Shown piece by piece: positions 1 through 7,835 of a stretch of DNA of 64,000 nucleotides. Made by a program: the position numbers and the translations under genes. The DNA is taken from NCBI GenBank assembly GCA_964588335.1, contig CAZPOV010000004.1:62001-126000 (forward strand), written 5' to 3'. Each line of letters begins with the position of its first letter. Within the stretch, counting starts at the first letter, position 1. The notes under the pieces are model-generated. The model was not told the origin of the DNA. It searched no databases and saw only the letters and a list, made by a program, of their open reading frames with translations. The DNA is from JAGQZY01 sp964588335. GTDB taxonomy: Bacteria > Bdellovibrionota > Bdellovibrionia > Bdellovibrionales > JAGQZY01.

Positions 1-470
1 TTCAGGTGCAGAACCGAAAGCTTTGGTTTGAAATCTATCCGACGATTTCGGTTTTCAATTTTTGGCATCTTCCCGATATGCTGACCGACCTGATTGAGAT
101 GGGCCTTCTCACTTACAAGAGGTTTCGCTGTAAAGTTTTGGCAGATCCCGATTTTATGTCGATCCAGGTATTTCCTCCTGAATTCAAAAAGGAGATTCAT
201 CGTCGTTGGGACGAGTTTTTTAACCGTGAGAATATTCGCTGTCGATCCGACTTTCAGTTTATAAAAGACCAAATTGATGGCTACTTGCGATTTATGGATA
301 ACGAAGATCACAGTCACCTGTTACCATGTCTGTATTCCAAAACCGAGGAGCTGGATCGGATTCGGAAAGAGAGTCTATACGACTCGTTCCCTGAATTGCA
401 TTGGTTAAAAGAATTCAAAGACGTCCATCGACCGACGCCGATGGAACAAGCTCAACAACCCATGAGCTGA
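1..470 (+). CDS. radical SAM/twitch-domain protein, C-terminal fragment (5' end outside window)
   Basis: The frame is open from base 3 to the stop at 468-470, so the N-terminal part lies upstream of the window; the GTG at 6 is only the first start codon in view. The visible part has the order 'IYPTISVFN...LPDMLTDLIEMGLL', then 'VLADPDFMSIQVFPPEFKKE', ending in 'LDRIRKESLYDSFPEL'. That resembles the C-terminus of radical-SAM proteins with a twitch/SPASM-like accessory domain, which usually modify peptides or small molecules. The Fe-S CxxxCxxC motif would be upstream and cannot be checked. It converges with the next gene, with stop codons 2 bases apart. Family call from residue pattern only. 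Confidence 0.55.
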   Translation, partial: QVQNRKLWFEIYPTISVFNFWHLPDMLTDLIEMGLLTYKRFRCKVLADPDFMSIQVFPPEFKKEIHRRWDEFFNRENIRCRSDFQFIKDQIDGYLRFMDNEDHSHLLPCLYSKTEELDRIRKESLYDSFPELHWLKEFKDVHRPTPMEQAQQPMS

Positions 471-472
471 GG

Positions 473-829
473 CTAGCGAACCAGGGTGCTGGTGTCGCCT
501 TCGCTGACTTTAACGGTGTGTTTTCCAAACTGCAGTTCAGCCGAAAAACCATCTTCTGCACCAAAGTAATCAAACTTGTATTCGGCCATGGCTTTCATAA
601 ACTCTTCCGACAGTCCGAGGTCCTCGAAAGTGTCCGGATAGAATCCGAAAAACTTGTAGGATTCGTTGGCAGCAGCCGAAATGCGGGTCAGAAGCTCACG
701 CATCTCCTCTTGACGTTTTTTGTTCAATCCCTTCACGCCGATGACGGGGTCTTTGGAAAGATCCATGGTGATGGCTTGGGCGTTAGAGAAAAAGAATACG
801 GCTGTGAGTATGATGGCTATATATTTCAT
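473..829 (-). CDS. small secreted hypothetical protein
   Basis: 118 residues. The N-terminus is a clear signal peptide (MKYIAIILTAVFFFSNAQA, cleavage expected after AQA), so the product is probably periplasmic or outer-membrane associated. The mature part is about 99 residues, charged and helix-prone at first (KKRQEEMRELLTRI), with an aromatic centre (SYKFFGFYP), and has no cysteine. I do not recognise a family. It is monocistronic, converging tail-to-tail on the radical-SAM fragment. The signal peptide and lack of a better competing frame support it as real; the overlapping plus-strand frame (401-1030) has no recognisable features. Confidence 0.6.
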   Translation of the reverse strand: MKYIAIILTAVFFFSNAQAITMDLSKDPVIGVKGLNKKRQEEMRELLTRISAAANESYKFFGFYPDTFEDLGLSEEFMKAMAEYKFDYFGAEDGFSAELQFGKHTVKVSEGDTSTLVR

Positions 830-1276
830 GCTTTTATTTTGAGCTATTATGGCGGCAAAAGAAAACCCGATTTTCCAGTACGGCGCACCGGGACAATGGT
901 GAGCAGGGTCTTAGTGGGCCCCACTGTGGCCCGTTTGATGGGGGCTATTCTCTGGTATTTATTCAGCAGATTGATAAACTTCAAGTCTTGGCAAGGGGTT
1001 AAGATCAATGTCGGTCAGAGTCTGTTTTGAACTTTGGTGTATTCTGCTGAATGACTTGGCTTGTTTGCTAATTTTTTGAGCTTAATTAAGCTGAGAACAA
1101 GAATCGCGCCGGTGCATTTTTGCTGGCTGAGGAGTGTAGGCTCTGGTTTTTGCGCCAGTGGGGGAAAATCCTTGGAAAGCGCTGTTATTGCATTTCTTTT
1201 GTCCACATTCTTTGATATTTGAAACCCCTTGCCCGGTGCTTGATTATGAAGGCCTTCGTCTTGGGGAGAGAATCTT
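830..1276. other. 447-base gene-free stretch before pncC
   Basis: No convincing gene is seen. A minus-strand frame at 1015-1206 (63 codons) has no recognisable protein features. The region holds a perfect 14-bp palindrome AGCTTAATTAAGCT at 1079-1092 and an interrupted GC-rich dyad around 910-930. Promoters for the divergently transcribed 473-829 gene and for pncC-recA must lie here, but no -35/-10 pair stands out. Confidence 0.4.
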
Positions 1277-1759
1277 TTGGAAGAAACAATTCAGAAAATA
1301 ATCGATCACCTTCGGGAGCGGCATCAAACTCTGACTTTTGCTGAAAGTTGCACGGGAGGACTTCTGTCTTCCGAAGTCACAAGCTTACCCGGCGTTTCAG
1401 ACGTTTTTATGGGTTCGGTTGTGACTTACAGCAATAGAATGAAACGTGAAATTTTAGGTGTGTCCGGCTCAGTTTTGAGTACAATGGGGGCTGTCAGTCG
1501 ACCCGTAGCATTGGAGATGGCTCGAGGAGTGAAAGTCTTGACCGATACCCACTGGGCTGTGAGCATTACCGGAATAGCCGGTCCGACAGGGGGAACAGAC
1601 ACCAAGCCTGTGGGCACTGTATGCTTTGCCATTGTTGGCCCTGGATTTGAATGGAGCTCAAGAGAGCAGTTCGCGGGAAGCCGCAAGCAGGTGCAACAAT
1701 CATCAGCAAAGTTTGCCTTTGAAACTTTATACAGAGTCTTAACGGGCGAGCTCAATTAA
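1277..1759 (+). CDS. pncC: nicotinamide-nucleotide amidase (CinA C-terminal domain protein)
   Basis: 160 residues, the stand-alone CinA C-terminal domain. The family deamidates nicotinamide mononucleotide to nicotinate mononucleotide in the pyridine-nucleotide salvage cycle. Family motifs are intact: FAESCTGG at about 21-28, a SVVTYSNRMK segment, and SITGIAGPTGG...KPVGTV near 96-115. The start is TTG at 1277, preceded by the purine-rich GGGGAGAG at 1263-1270; no ATG fits. The N-terminal MoCF/COG1058 domain of full-length CinA is absent. It lies 30 bases upstream of recA, the classical cinA-recA arrangement, so co-transcription is likely. Confidence 0.88.
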   Translation: MEETIQKIIDHLRERHQTLTFAESCTGGLLSSEVTSLPGVSDVFMGSVVTYSNRMKREILGVSGSVLSTMGAVSRPVALEMARGVKVLTDTHWAVSITGIAGPTGGTDTKPVGTVCFAIVGPGFEWSSREQFAGSRKQVQQSSAKFAFETLYRVLTGELN

Positions 1760-1789
1760 ATTTTGTAACTTAATGAATGGGGGTTCTAT

Positions 1790-2923
1790 ATGAACACAGA
1801 AAAGAATAAAGCCATCGATCTTGCCGTCTCTGCCATTGAAAAGCAGTTTGGTAAAGGTTCGATCATGCGTTTAGGTCAAACCGATAATCTTTACGGAGAT
1901 GTTCCAGTGATTTCTGCTGGTGCCTTAAGCTTGGATATTGGTTTGGGAATCGGTGGGTATCCACGCGGAAGAATCGTTGAAATTTATGGACCAGAAAGTT
2001 CTGGTAAAACAACTTTGGCGTTAACAGCCATTGCCGAAGCTCAAAAAGCCGGTGGAACAGCCGCCTTTGTTGATGCCGAGCACGCCTTGGACGTGAACTA
2101 TGCTCGTAACTTGGGTGTGAACACAGAAGAGCTTTTGATTTCTCAGCCGGATACCGGAGAGCAAGCTCTTGAAATCACGGAAACTCTTGTTCGTTCGGGA
2201 GCGCTCGACATTCTTGTTGTCGACTCTGTTGCGGCGTTAACTCCACGGGCTGAAATCGAAGGTGACATGGGTGACTCACACATGGGTCTACAAGCCCGTT
2301 TGATGTCACAAGCTCTTCGTAAATTAACCGGTGCGATCAGTCGTAGTAAAACAACAGTCATCTTCATCAACCAAATTCGAATGAAAATTGGTGTGATGTT
2401 TGGAAACCCAGAAACCACCACCGGTGGAAATGCTTTGAAGTTCTATTCATCGGTTCGTCTTGATGTCCGTCGTATTGGTGCGATCAAGTCGGGAGATGAG
2501 GTGATTGGTAACCGCACGGCTGTTAAGGTTGTTAAAAATAAAATGGCGCCGCCTTTTGCGAAAGTGGAATTTGATATCATGTACGGAAAAGGAATCTCTC
2601 GTGAAGGAGATATTCTTGATCTTGGTGTTAAGTTTGAAGTCGTTGATAAGTCTGGAGCTTGGTTCAGCTACAACGGAGAGCGTCTTGGACAAGGTCGCGA
2701 TAACTCGAAAAACTTTTTGGCTGAAAATCCAAAAATTATGGAAGAGATTCGCGCCAAGGTTTGTGAAGCCAAAGGCATTGATTTTGGTGGAAGTAAAAAA
2801 GAAGCCGCTGCCAAAACTGAAGAGCCTGCTGAAGCCAAAGATTCTAAAAAAGAAGACAAGGCCGAAGCCAAAACCGATTCGAAAGCGAAAAAATCCAGCC
2901 GTAAGAGCCCTCGCGCTCATTAA
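1790..2923 (+). CDS. recA: recombinase A
   Basis: 377 residues. RecA is the ATP-dependent strand-exchange protein of homologous recombination and the co-protease of the SOS response. The Walker A motif GPESSGKT lies at 67-74, a Walker B-type strand (ILVVDSVAAL) near 141-150, and the loop-2 region with GGNALKFYSSVR is intact. The core ends near residue 328. A roughly 50-residue tail follows, made mainly of K, A, E and S and finishing basic (KSSRKSPRAH), unlike the acidic E. coli tail. The ATG follows GGGGG at 1779-1783. I see no TTAC-N3-GTAA type LexA site just upstream. Two hairpin terminators follow. Confidence 0.97.
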   Translation: MNTEKNKAIDLAVSAIEKQFGKGSIMRLGQTDNLYGDVPVISAGALSLDIGLGIGGYPRGRIVEIYGPESSGKTTLALTAIAEAQKAGGTAAFVDAEHALDVNYARNLGVNTEELLISQPDTGEQALEITETLVRSGALDILVVDSVAALTPRAEIEGDMGDSHMGLQARLMSQALRKLTGAISRSKTTVIFINQIRMKIGVMFGNPETTTGGNALKFYSSVRLDVRRIGAIKSGDEVIGNRTAVKVVKNKMAPPFAKVEFDIMYGKGISREGDILDLGVKFEVVDKSGAWFSYNGERLGQGRDNSKNFLAENPKIMEEIRAKVCEAKGIDFGGSKKEAAAKTEEPAEAKDSKKEDKAEAKTDSKAKKSSRKSPRAH

Positions 2924-2928
2924 TGCAG

Positions 2929-2950
2929 GCCCCGAACCTCGGGGCGTTTT
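2929..2950 (+). terminator. first hairpin terminator after recA
   Basis: Perfect 7-bp stem GCCCCGA (2929-2935) with TCGGGGC (2939-2945), a three-base loop and a short T run (GTTTT). It starts 5 bases after the recA stop codon. Confidence 0.7.
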
Positions 2951-2967
2951 CAATAGGAATACAAAAA

Positions 2968-2994
2968 GCCCGATCACAGTGTCGGGCTTTTTTT
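2968..2994 (+). terminator. second hairpin terminator after recA
   Basis: Stem GCCCGA (2968-2973) with TCGGGC (2982-2987), then an uninterrupted run of seven T. Together with the preceding hairpin it gives a strong tandem stop for pncC-recA. Confidence 0.85.
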
Positions 2995-3014
2995 ATATAA
3001 AATTGTGCCTCTAT

Positions 3015-3037
3015 AAAAAACCGACTTCTAAAGTTGG
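3015..3037 (-). terminator. terminator overlapping the stop of the 3028-3384 gene
   Basis: On the minus strand CCAACTT (3037-3031) pairs with AAGTCGG (3027-3021) with one mismatch, followed by six T (complement of A 3015-3020). The stop codon of the gene is in the loop. Confidence 0.6.
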
Positions 3038-3384
3038 CTTTTAAGAAGATCTTTGATGGAAGTGATTTCGTCTTGCAAGAGTTTAAAATCGTGGCGAGAA
3101 ACAGTGCTAGGTACCGTCATTTCGTCATTAAAGGTCATCTCATCAGAAAAAACCTCGGCGCGAAAGGCCTCTTTGCGAAGAGTTTGATTGCGTTGGCTGA
3201 GAAAGTTGTTTTCGATTTCAAGCTTGTCAATCAAGTCTCTTTTGACATCCAGTTTTTCGTTCAAATGATCAATGTCTTTTAAAAGTCGACGATACTCGCG
3301 AATCAGTACGAGTAAGATCAGAGAGAAGCTGAGACAAAAAATAAAAAAGATCGCTGAAGTCATCATGAATCCAAACGCTAACAC
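3028..3384 (-). CDS. single-pass membrane protein with coiled coil, unknown function
   Basis: Up to 118 residues. An N-terminal hydrophobic segment (IFFIFCLSFSLILLVLI) is followed by a strongly charged heptad-like helix of about 40 residues (REYRRLLKDIDHLNEKLD...) and a second short helical end. The topology is one transmembrane helix with a cytoplasmic coiled coil, as in small divisome- or sheath-type scaffold proteins, but I recognise no family. The start is uncertain: GTG at 3384, or ATG codons at 3366/3363, which have a nearby GGA. It is the only gene between the tail of recA and the lipoprotein pair, and has its own terminator. Confidence 0.55.
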   Translation of the reverse strand: MLAFGFMMTSAIFFIFCLSFSLILLVLIREYRRLLKDIDHLNEKLDVKRDLIDKLEIENNFLSQRNQTLRKEAFRAEVFSDEMTFNDEMTVPSTVSRHDFKLLQDEITSIKDLLKSQL

Positions 3385-3560
3385 TTTCTGAATTTCAGAA
3401 GAAAGACATTTTCACAACAGCTTTCGACAGAGGCTGTAAGAGCTGTAAGTGAGAGGGCAGACGGCGACAAGAGTGTTGTGATATTATCCACTTAGGCCAC
3501 AGGCCTGGCTTTAAGATCAGGTCCGATTTGGTTTTTTATAGCACGCCGGGCCGATTGAAT

Positions 3561-3592
3561 AAAAAAAGCCAGGTCGAGGACCTAGCTTTTTA
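3561..3592. terminator. bidirectional hairpin terminator
   Basis: AAGC-C-AGGTC pairs with GACCT-A-GCTT around a GA loop (about 3567-3590), flanked by seven A on the left and four T on the right. The A run gives a T tail on the minus strand, so it ends the 3616-4293 gene. Confidence 0.7.
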
Positions 3593-3615
3593 GAACCGAA
3601 ATCAATTTGAAATTA

Positions 3616-4293
3616 TTAGCGGCGACCGGAAAAATCGGCACTTGAGGTTTCGCCCTCATCTTCACTGTCGTTATCGCTGTGATCACCGTCGGCAATATTT
3701 CCTTCAAGATCACGACAAGCCCCAGCGTAGTCAACATGGTCGCTTCCGCGCTTTCCACCGAGGTGAGCAATGTGGGCTTCCAACGCCGGTCGACCGATAC
3801 ATAGAGTTTTGCGCTTGGCATATTCCGCATTTGGGAAGTGACAGACCAAAACTTTATGACCTTTTGAACCACAACTTGTAGCCTCATTCATATCTTCGTC
3901 GTTTTCCATTTCTTCTGGAGATGTTACCATCTCGTGGTGACGGCCATGGCTGTGTTGTTCTATGATTCGGTCTTTACAGCCTTTGTGGCCATGATTGTAA
4001 TCAACGCCCGAGTAACGGTGAGCCCGGTTTCCTTGTCTTTCATAAGAATCATCATCGTCATCATCATCGGAGTGCAATCCGCCATCGTCTTCGCTGGATC
4101 CATCGTCATCACTGACAAGACCACTGTCACCTTCATTTTCTATTGCGTCCAATTCTTCGTTAGAGACCACCTCGATGGACTCTCCATCAACAAGTGACTT
4201 GAACTGACTGCCATCATCAAAGTTTGCGTCTTGTCCGCAATTCATAAAGAAAATAATCGTGAAAAACGATAATACTAACGCTGTTAGTTTCAT
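3616..4293 (-). CDS. Asp/His-rich lipoprotein with C-terminal CHxP-type cysteine domain (paralogue 1)
   Basis: 225 residues from the ATG at 4293, which follows a GGGGGG Shine-Dalgarno stretch; an in-frame upstream GTG-type extension is unlikely. A lipoprotein signal (FFTIIFFMNC|GQ, Cys19) anchors it in a membrane. The middle is extremely acidic, with a run of seven Asp and repeated SDDD/EDD, then His-rich (HGHKG, EQHSHGRHH). The C-terminal block VCHFPNAE...LCIGRPALEAHIAHLG...DYAGAC matches a recurring 'CHxP...aHl.HgD..G.C' pattern seen in many extracellular proteins. Acid and histidine richness suggests divalent-cation or metal binding (inference). It is a tandem paralogue of 4482-5039. Confidence 0.72.
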   Translation of the reverse strand: MKLTALVLSFFTIIFFMNCGQDANFDDGSQFKSLVDGESIEVVSNEELDAIENEGDSGLVSDDDGSSEDDGGLHSDDDDDDDSYERQGNRAHRYSGVDYNHGHKGCKDRIIEQHSHGRHHEMVTSPEEMENDEDMNEATSCGSKGHKVLVCHFPNAEYAKRKTLCIGRPALEAHIAHLGGKRGSDHVDYAGACRDLEGNIADGDHSDNDSEDEGETSSADFSGRR

Positions 4294-4426
4294 AAAAGAC
4301 CCCCCAGTCCTACACCCCATTAATAAAGCAACCGTCGTGCCACCCTAAGTCCTCTAGTTTTATTCTGTGCTTGTTAAGTGTCGATAATCTGAGGCCCTGT
4401 TAAAAAGTACAACGCTTCAAACTGAG

Positions 4427-4456
4427 ATAAAAAAAAGGGGCCCACCCGTGCCCCCT
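4427..4456 (-). terminator. terminator of the second Asp/His-rich lipoprotein gene
   Basis: GGGGC (4437-4441) pairs with GCCCC (4450-4454); on the minus strand the stem is followed by a long T tract (complement of A 4429-4436). It lies 26 bases beyond the stop codon at 4482. Confidence 0.75.
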
Positions 4457-4481
4457 CACAGAATCTCAATTTGATACAAAG

Positions 4482-5039
4482 TTAAGGGTTCAGACTGTTG
4501 AGATCATCCGCCGTGATTTGATCCTTAAGACAAGGTCCCACGTAGTAATGGTCTTGGCGCCGTTTCTGAACAGCATGATTCAGGCTGCTTTTGCTGACAC
4601 ACAGAGTATGAGCTTTGTTTTCGTCAGCCGAAGGCCAATGGCAAATGTAGGATTTCTTCTCGCTGTTGTTCTCATGACAGCCTTGCTCCTTAAGAGTCTC
4701 TTCGTTGCTGAAGAGTTCATCGGGAGTGATTGTCTCTTTATGTTTTTTACCATCACGACAATGTTTGTGATCGCAATCATGATTTTCGCAGTCCTTATCG
4801 GAGTGTTGCTCATGTTCCGTCTCTTTATCGGAATCCCCTTCGGAGCAGTCAGCGCCGCAGTCGGTTGTTTGGTTTTCAGTATCAGAGTCTTGTTGCGTAT
4901 CAAACTGTTGTTGCTCTTCTTCTGAAACAACTTCCAGACCCGAGGCAAGACTTGCGGAATCACCACCTGTTTCGAAAACAGCTCGATCACATCCAATAAA
5001 AAGAAAGATAGAAAACAATAAGACAAGACATTGTTTCAT
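4482..5039 (-). CDS. His/Asp/Cys-rich lipoprotein with CHxP-type cysteine domain (paralogue 2)
   Basis: 185 residues from the ATG at 5039 (GGGGG upstream). Lipoprotein signal FLFIGC|D with Cys17. A Ser/Glu/Gln linker is followed by an unusual cysteine- and histidine-rich stretch (CENHDCDHKHCRDGKKHKE), then ICHWPSADENKAHTLCVSKS...YYVGPC, the same C-terminal module as in the neighbouring gene. Both proteins also share a 'xVVSNEE/xVVSEEE' segment after the lipobox and a 'SPEEM/TPDELF' segment before the module, so they arose by tandem duplication. Metal binding by the His/Cys cluster is plausible. Each gene has its own terminator and is probably separately transcribed. Confidence 0.72.
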   Translation of the reverse strand: MKQCLVLLFSIFLFIGCDRAVFETGGDSASLASGLEVVSEEEQQQFDTQQDSDTENQTTDCGADCSEGDSDKETEHEQHSDKDCENHDCDHKHCRDGKKHKETITPDELFSNEETLKEQGCHENNSEKKSYICHWPSADENKAHTLCVSKSSLNHAVQKRRQDHYYVGPCLKDQITADDLNSLNP

Positions 5040-5180
5040 TTTGAACCCCCGACCCATTCTGTTTTGTAATGATGCAAGGCTTGTTCCGGATAGGGACAAA
5101 CGAGAAGGGGGCTTGAGACAAAAACTGTTTAAAAAGAACAGATGTTGAAAACAAGATACATGACTTAAATTGAGACTCCC

Positions 5181-5828
5181 TCAGTCTTGTGGCGTCACTT
5201 CAATCCAAACTTCCTGTCTTCGCAAGAAGGGGATGGTCCAGGGAGGGTCGTAACCGGCGTACCGAAAGTCAGAAACTGGGACGTATTTTGTTTGCGATTG
5301 AATCCAAGAGCGAAGTTCACTGGCTTTGTTTTGATTTTTTTCTTTGTCGGTAAGCCAAGTAAATCGCAATGCCGCAATCTTTCTTTCTGGTATTCTTGCA
5401 AATTGCACCCGGTCATCCAATGGCTTTGGTAAGTCTTCCATTTTATATTTGGAAGGCATCATGAAAGACATGGTCCATCCGCCTTCGACTTTCGCTTGCG
5501 ACACCGGAGCCGTCATTTCAATCTTTTCTTCTTTTGAATCCGACTGTGTTACGGGTGCTGTCATCTTTATTTCAGACTGCTTTTCGTTTTTACCAAAAAT
5601 ATAATCAGCAAGGCGCCGAAAAGCCTGGCTTTGAGCCTTTTTATAATCCTCTGTTAAAACTGTGGTTTTGGCGACAATGTAAGGGCTGTAAAGACGAATC
5701 TCTTTATTGTCTTGTTTCTTTAAAACTCGATACTCGGGAGTTTCTTCTGATCGAATTCCAAAAACAGAGCAGGCCGTATTGGATGTTAGAAAAACAAGTC
5801 CCAGAATTGTCCACGTGAAAGTCTTCAT
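5181..5828 (-). CDS. SOUL family haem-binding-like lipoprotein
   Basis: 215 residues. Signal peptide with lipobox SNTAC|S (Cys20). The mature protein has the SOUL pattern: an early EYRVLKK...EIRLYSPYIVAKT, FRRLADYIFGKNE near residues 70-80, a doubled KMTAPV/EMTAPVSQ near 88-110, and a C-terminal YDPPWTIPFLRRQEVWIEV. SOUL/HBP22 proteins bind haem or tetrapyrroles, and bacterial lipoprotein versions are largely uncharacterised. Here the protein would be membrane-anchored on the periplasmic side. It is a single gene, clear of the genes on either side. The family is confident; haem binding itself is inferred. Confidence 0.88.
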   Translation of the reverse strand: MKTFTWTILGLVFLTSNTACSVFGIRSEETPEYRVLKKQDNKEIRLYSPYIVAKTTVLTEDYKKAQSQAFRRLADYIFGKNEKQSEIKMTAPVTQSDSKEEKIEMTAPVSQAKVEGGWTMSFMMPSKYKMEDLPKPLDDRVQFARIPERKIAALRFTWLTDKEKNQNKASELRSWIQSQTKYVPVSDFRYAGYDPPWTIPFLRRQEVWIEVTPQD

Positions 5829-5907
5829 ACCATCTCCTCAAATAGGGAGGCGCAGAATAACTCACATCCTAATCGCAGGCTAGGATTATGCAGAGCGAGA
5901 CTATGGC

Positions 5908-6609
5908 TTAAAGAGAGGCTAGAATTTCCCGTATTTTTTTTCGTAAAGACTGCTGATTGGGGTTTTTATTCAGGGAGGCCTTATAGGCGACAACAGCCTT
6001 TTTTAGGTCTCCGGTGGCAACCAAGGAATGACCATAGAATTTATAGACGTCATAACGGCGAACACCATTTTGGATGGCTTTATTAAAATTGACCACGGCG
6101 TATTGATGAAAACCAAGGTGGGACTGAGCCATGGCGAGGTTGGCCAGCGCCAAATAATCCCTTGGATCGATATTAACGATCTTGGCAAAAACGTCGTGAC
6201 TGCAAAGAGTGTTGCCATAGGTGTTGCACTCAGCACCCAGTTCACGCAGCTGTCTTTTGTTTAGTTGCGGTGGGACTCGGTAAAGCTCTTTGTTTACTTT
6301 AGCGACTTCATACTTAGGCATTTGCGCTTCATAAAATGCCAACATACCGAGGCCCACGGTGAGGCAAGCAGCCATGGCCACCATGGCCTTTTTCTGATTG
6401 GCCCAACGTTTTTCTTCAATCAGTTTTGTCTTGTCATTAAAGCTGGCCCAAATCCATGACAAGAACAGCAGGGCGATCCCGGCGCCCACAAATGAATTTC
6501 GATAAAGAGAGCCGGTCAGCCAGGGGCTGGATCCCAAAACAATTCCAGCTAAAGCAAATATGCCTGGTGCTGACTTTCTCAATCGATCCTTTATCCCTTT
6601 ACGATCCAT
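5908..6609 (-). CDS. membrane protein with C-terminal TPR repeats
   Basis: 233 residues. There are three hydrophobic segments in the first 110 residues (about 16-29, 39-56, 75-90), then a soluble part. From about residue 120 it reads as tetratricopeptide repeats, with canonical 'NIDPRDYLALANLAMAQSHL', 'FNKAIQNG' and 'FYGHSLVATGDLKKAVVAY'. Such proteins usually scaffold protein complexes at the inner membrane; the partner is unknown. The ATG at 6609 follows GAAGGAATGA. No operon partner. A TATAAT lies on the minus strand at about 6664-6669 and could be the -10 element, though the -35 is poor. Confidence 0.7.
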   Translation of the reverse strand: MDRKGIKDRLRKSAPGIFALAGIVLGSSPWLTGSLYRNSFVGAGIALLFLSWIWASFNDKTKLIEEKRWANQKKAMVAMAACLTVGLGMLAFYEAQMPKYEVAKVNKELYRVPPQLNKRQLRELGAECNTYGNTLCSHDVFAKIVNIDPRDYLALANLAMAQSHLGFHQYAVVNFNKAIQNGVRRYDVYKFYGHSLVATGDLKKAVVAYKASLNKNPNQQSLRKKIREILASL

Positions 6610-6818
6610 TCATTCCTTCTTCGACCCTGAAAAGGCGACTATCCCGAGTGCCCATTCACGTCATTATAATACAAAGTCTATGCCGTGCCAGCAGGCTCTA
6701 GATCGCAGTTCAGCGGATTATCTTGCAGTATTTACAGGCTCGTCTACAATTTCCCCAGCCTTTTTGAAGGGTCAATCAATGACGATGCCAATCACCAGTG
6801 GCTTTAAGACGCTCTTGA

Positions 6819-7574
6819 TTAAGAGCCCTGTGTTTTCATGCCTTGCAGGATTTTGATGAGATCCAATGTTTCGGCGCGCTTCTTGTAGTCAGCATCGACA
6901 AAGGCGTAAACGATCTCGCCGTCGGTGTTGACAATATAAGTGGCCGAAACCGGGAGCTCCCAGTTGCTATTGCCGTTGGCTTTTTCTAAATCGATTCCAA
7001 ATTTCTGATAAACTTTTTTAAGATCATCATTCAATTGGAACATCAATCCGAACTGCTCTCCCACTTTGCCATCGACGTCACTTAAAACGTAGTACTCAAG
7101 TCTTTGTTTTTTGACGGTCTCGGTGCTGGCATCGGGAGTTTGAGGAGAAATCGCCACCAGCTCCGCTCCTGTGCTTTTGATCTCTGCTAAATGCTTTTGT
7201 AAGTCGCGAAGTTGTAAATTGCAGTACGGGCACCAGCCGCCTCGATAAAACGTTATAAGAAGAGGGCCTTGTTTAAGAAGTACATCGGAGCTTACATCAC
7301 CCTTTAAAACATCAGGGAGAGTGAAGCTGGGGATTTTATCGCCTTTCTTCAAGGCTTTTCCCATGACCTGGGATTCTTTAAGATCTTTTATCGCTTGCAT
7401 CATAATCTGTCGCGTCTCTTGCGGCGCTTTGCTGGCCGACTCTTGTGCTCGCTCTGCCAATTGAACCGTAAGAGTGCGGTCTTCAACATGTTGAGCTGTC
7501 TCAGATTTTTCTTCAGACTTTGTGCAAGCTAAGAAAAAAGTCGAAATAAGAGTAAAAACAATCAATCTTTTCAT
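6819..7574 (-). CDS. AhpC/TSA-type peroxiredoxin-like lipoprotein
   Basis: 251 residues from the ATG at 7574, chosen over the GTG two codons upstream because GAGGA sits 7 bases before the ATG. Lipoprotein signal STFFLAC|TK (Cys17). After a linker of about 60 residues rich in Q, E and K, a thioredoxin-fold AhpC-TSA/redoxin domain starts near 78 (GDKIPSFTLPD) and carries ITFYRGGWCPYCNLQLRDL with Cys115 and Cys118 as the redox pair. Later come ELVAISPQTPD and PVSATYIVNTDGEIVYAF. It probably reduces peroxides or disulfides in the periplasm, defending against oxidative stress. Monocistronic. Confidence 0.85.
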   Translation of the reverse strand: MKRLIVFTLISTFFLACTKSEEKSETAQHVEDRTLTVQLAERAQESASKAPQETRQIMMQAIKDLKESQVMGKALKKGDKIPSFTLPDVLKGDVSSDVLLKQGPLLITFYRGGWCPYCNLQLRDLQKHLAEIKSTGAELVAISPQTPDASTETVKKQRLEYYVLSDVDGKVGEQFGLMFQLNDDLKKVYQKFGIDLEKANGNSNWELPVSATYIVNTDGEIVYAFVDADYKKRAETLDLIKILQGMKTQGS

Positions 7575-7725
7575 AAACACATCCTCTTTGCCGATTCAAA
7601 AGAATACTAGAAACGAAGAGATAAAAAAGCAAGGACGAACGTGATAGTTCCACTTTCATTGATGTCGATATTCAAGACAAATGACCGATAGAAATTAGTT
7701 CTTTGATATCTCAGTGATGATCGAC

Positions 7726-7747
7726 AAGTTGGCAGAAAGTTGGCAGA
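7726..7747. repeat. perfect 11-bp tandem duplication
   Basis: AAGTTGGCAGA occurs twice back to back (7726-7736, 7737-7747) in the intergenic region between the peroxiredoxin-like and aspartokinase-like genes. Probably a local slippage duplication; it lies far upstream of the peroxiredoxin start. Confidence 0.6.
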
Positions 7748-7835
7748 ACGTATTTAACTGGGAACCAAGGCCAAAGATTATTTTGTGGTTTCGCGATCCA
7801 TCACATTTCTTAGGAGCATTTCCAGATGCAATCGT

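Noticed and set aside
849..902. 17-residue reading frame in the intergenic region
   Set aside because: Too short and without a ribosome binding site.
401..1030. 209-codon plus-strand frame
   Set aside because: It runs antisense over a gene with a clear signal peptide (473-829) and has no recognisable protein features.
2143..3044. Several frames on both strands inside or after recA
   Set aside because: They are shadows of recA's codon bias; recA motifs are intact in its own frame.
6660..6690. Sigma-54 promoter for the TPR membrane gene (TGGCACGGCATAGACT on the minus strand)
   Set aside because: The -24 half fits, but no GC doublet is found at the required spacing.
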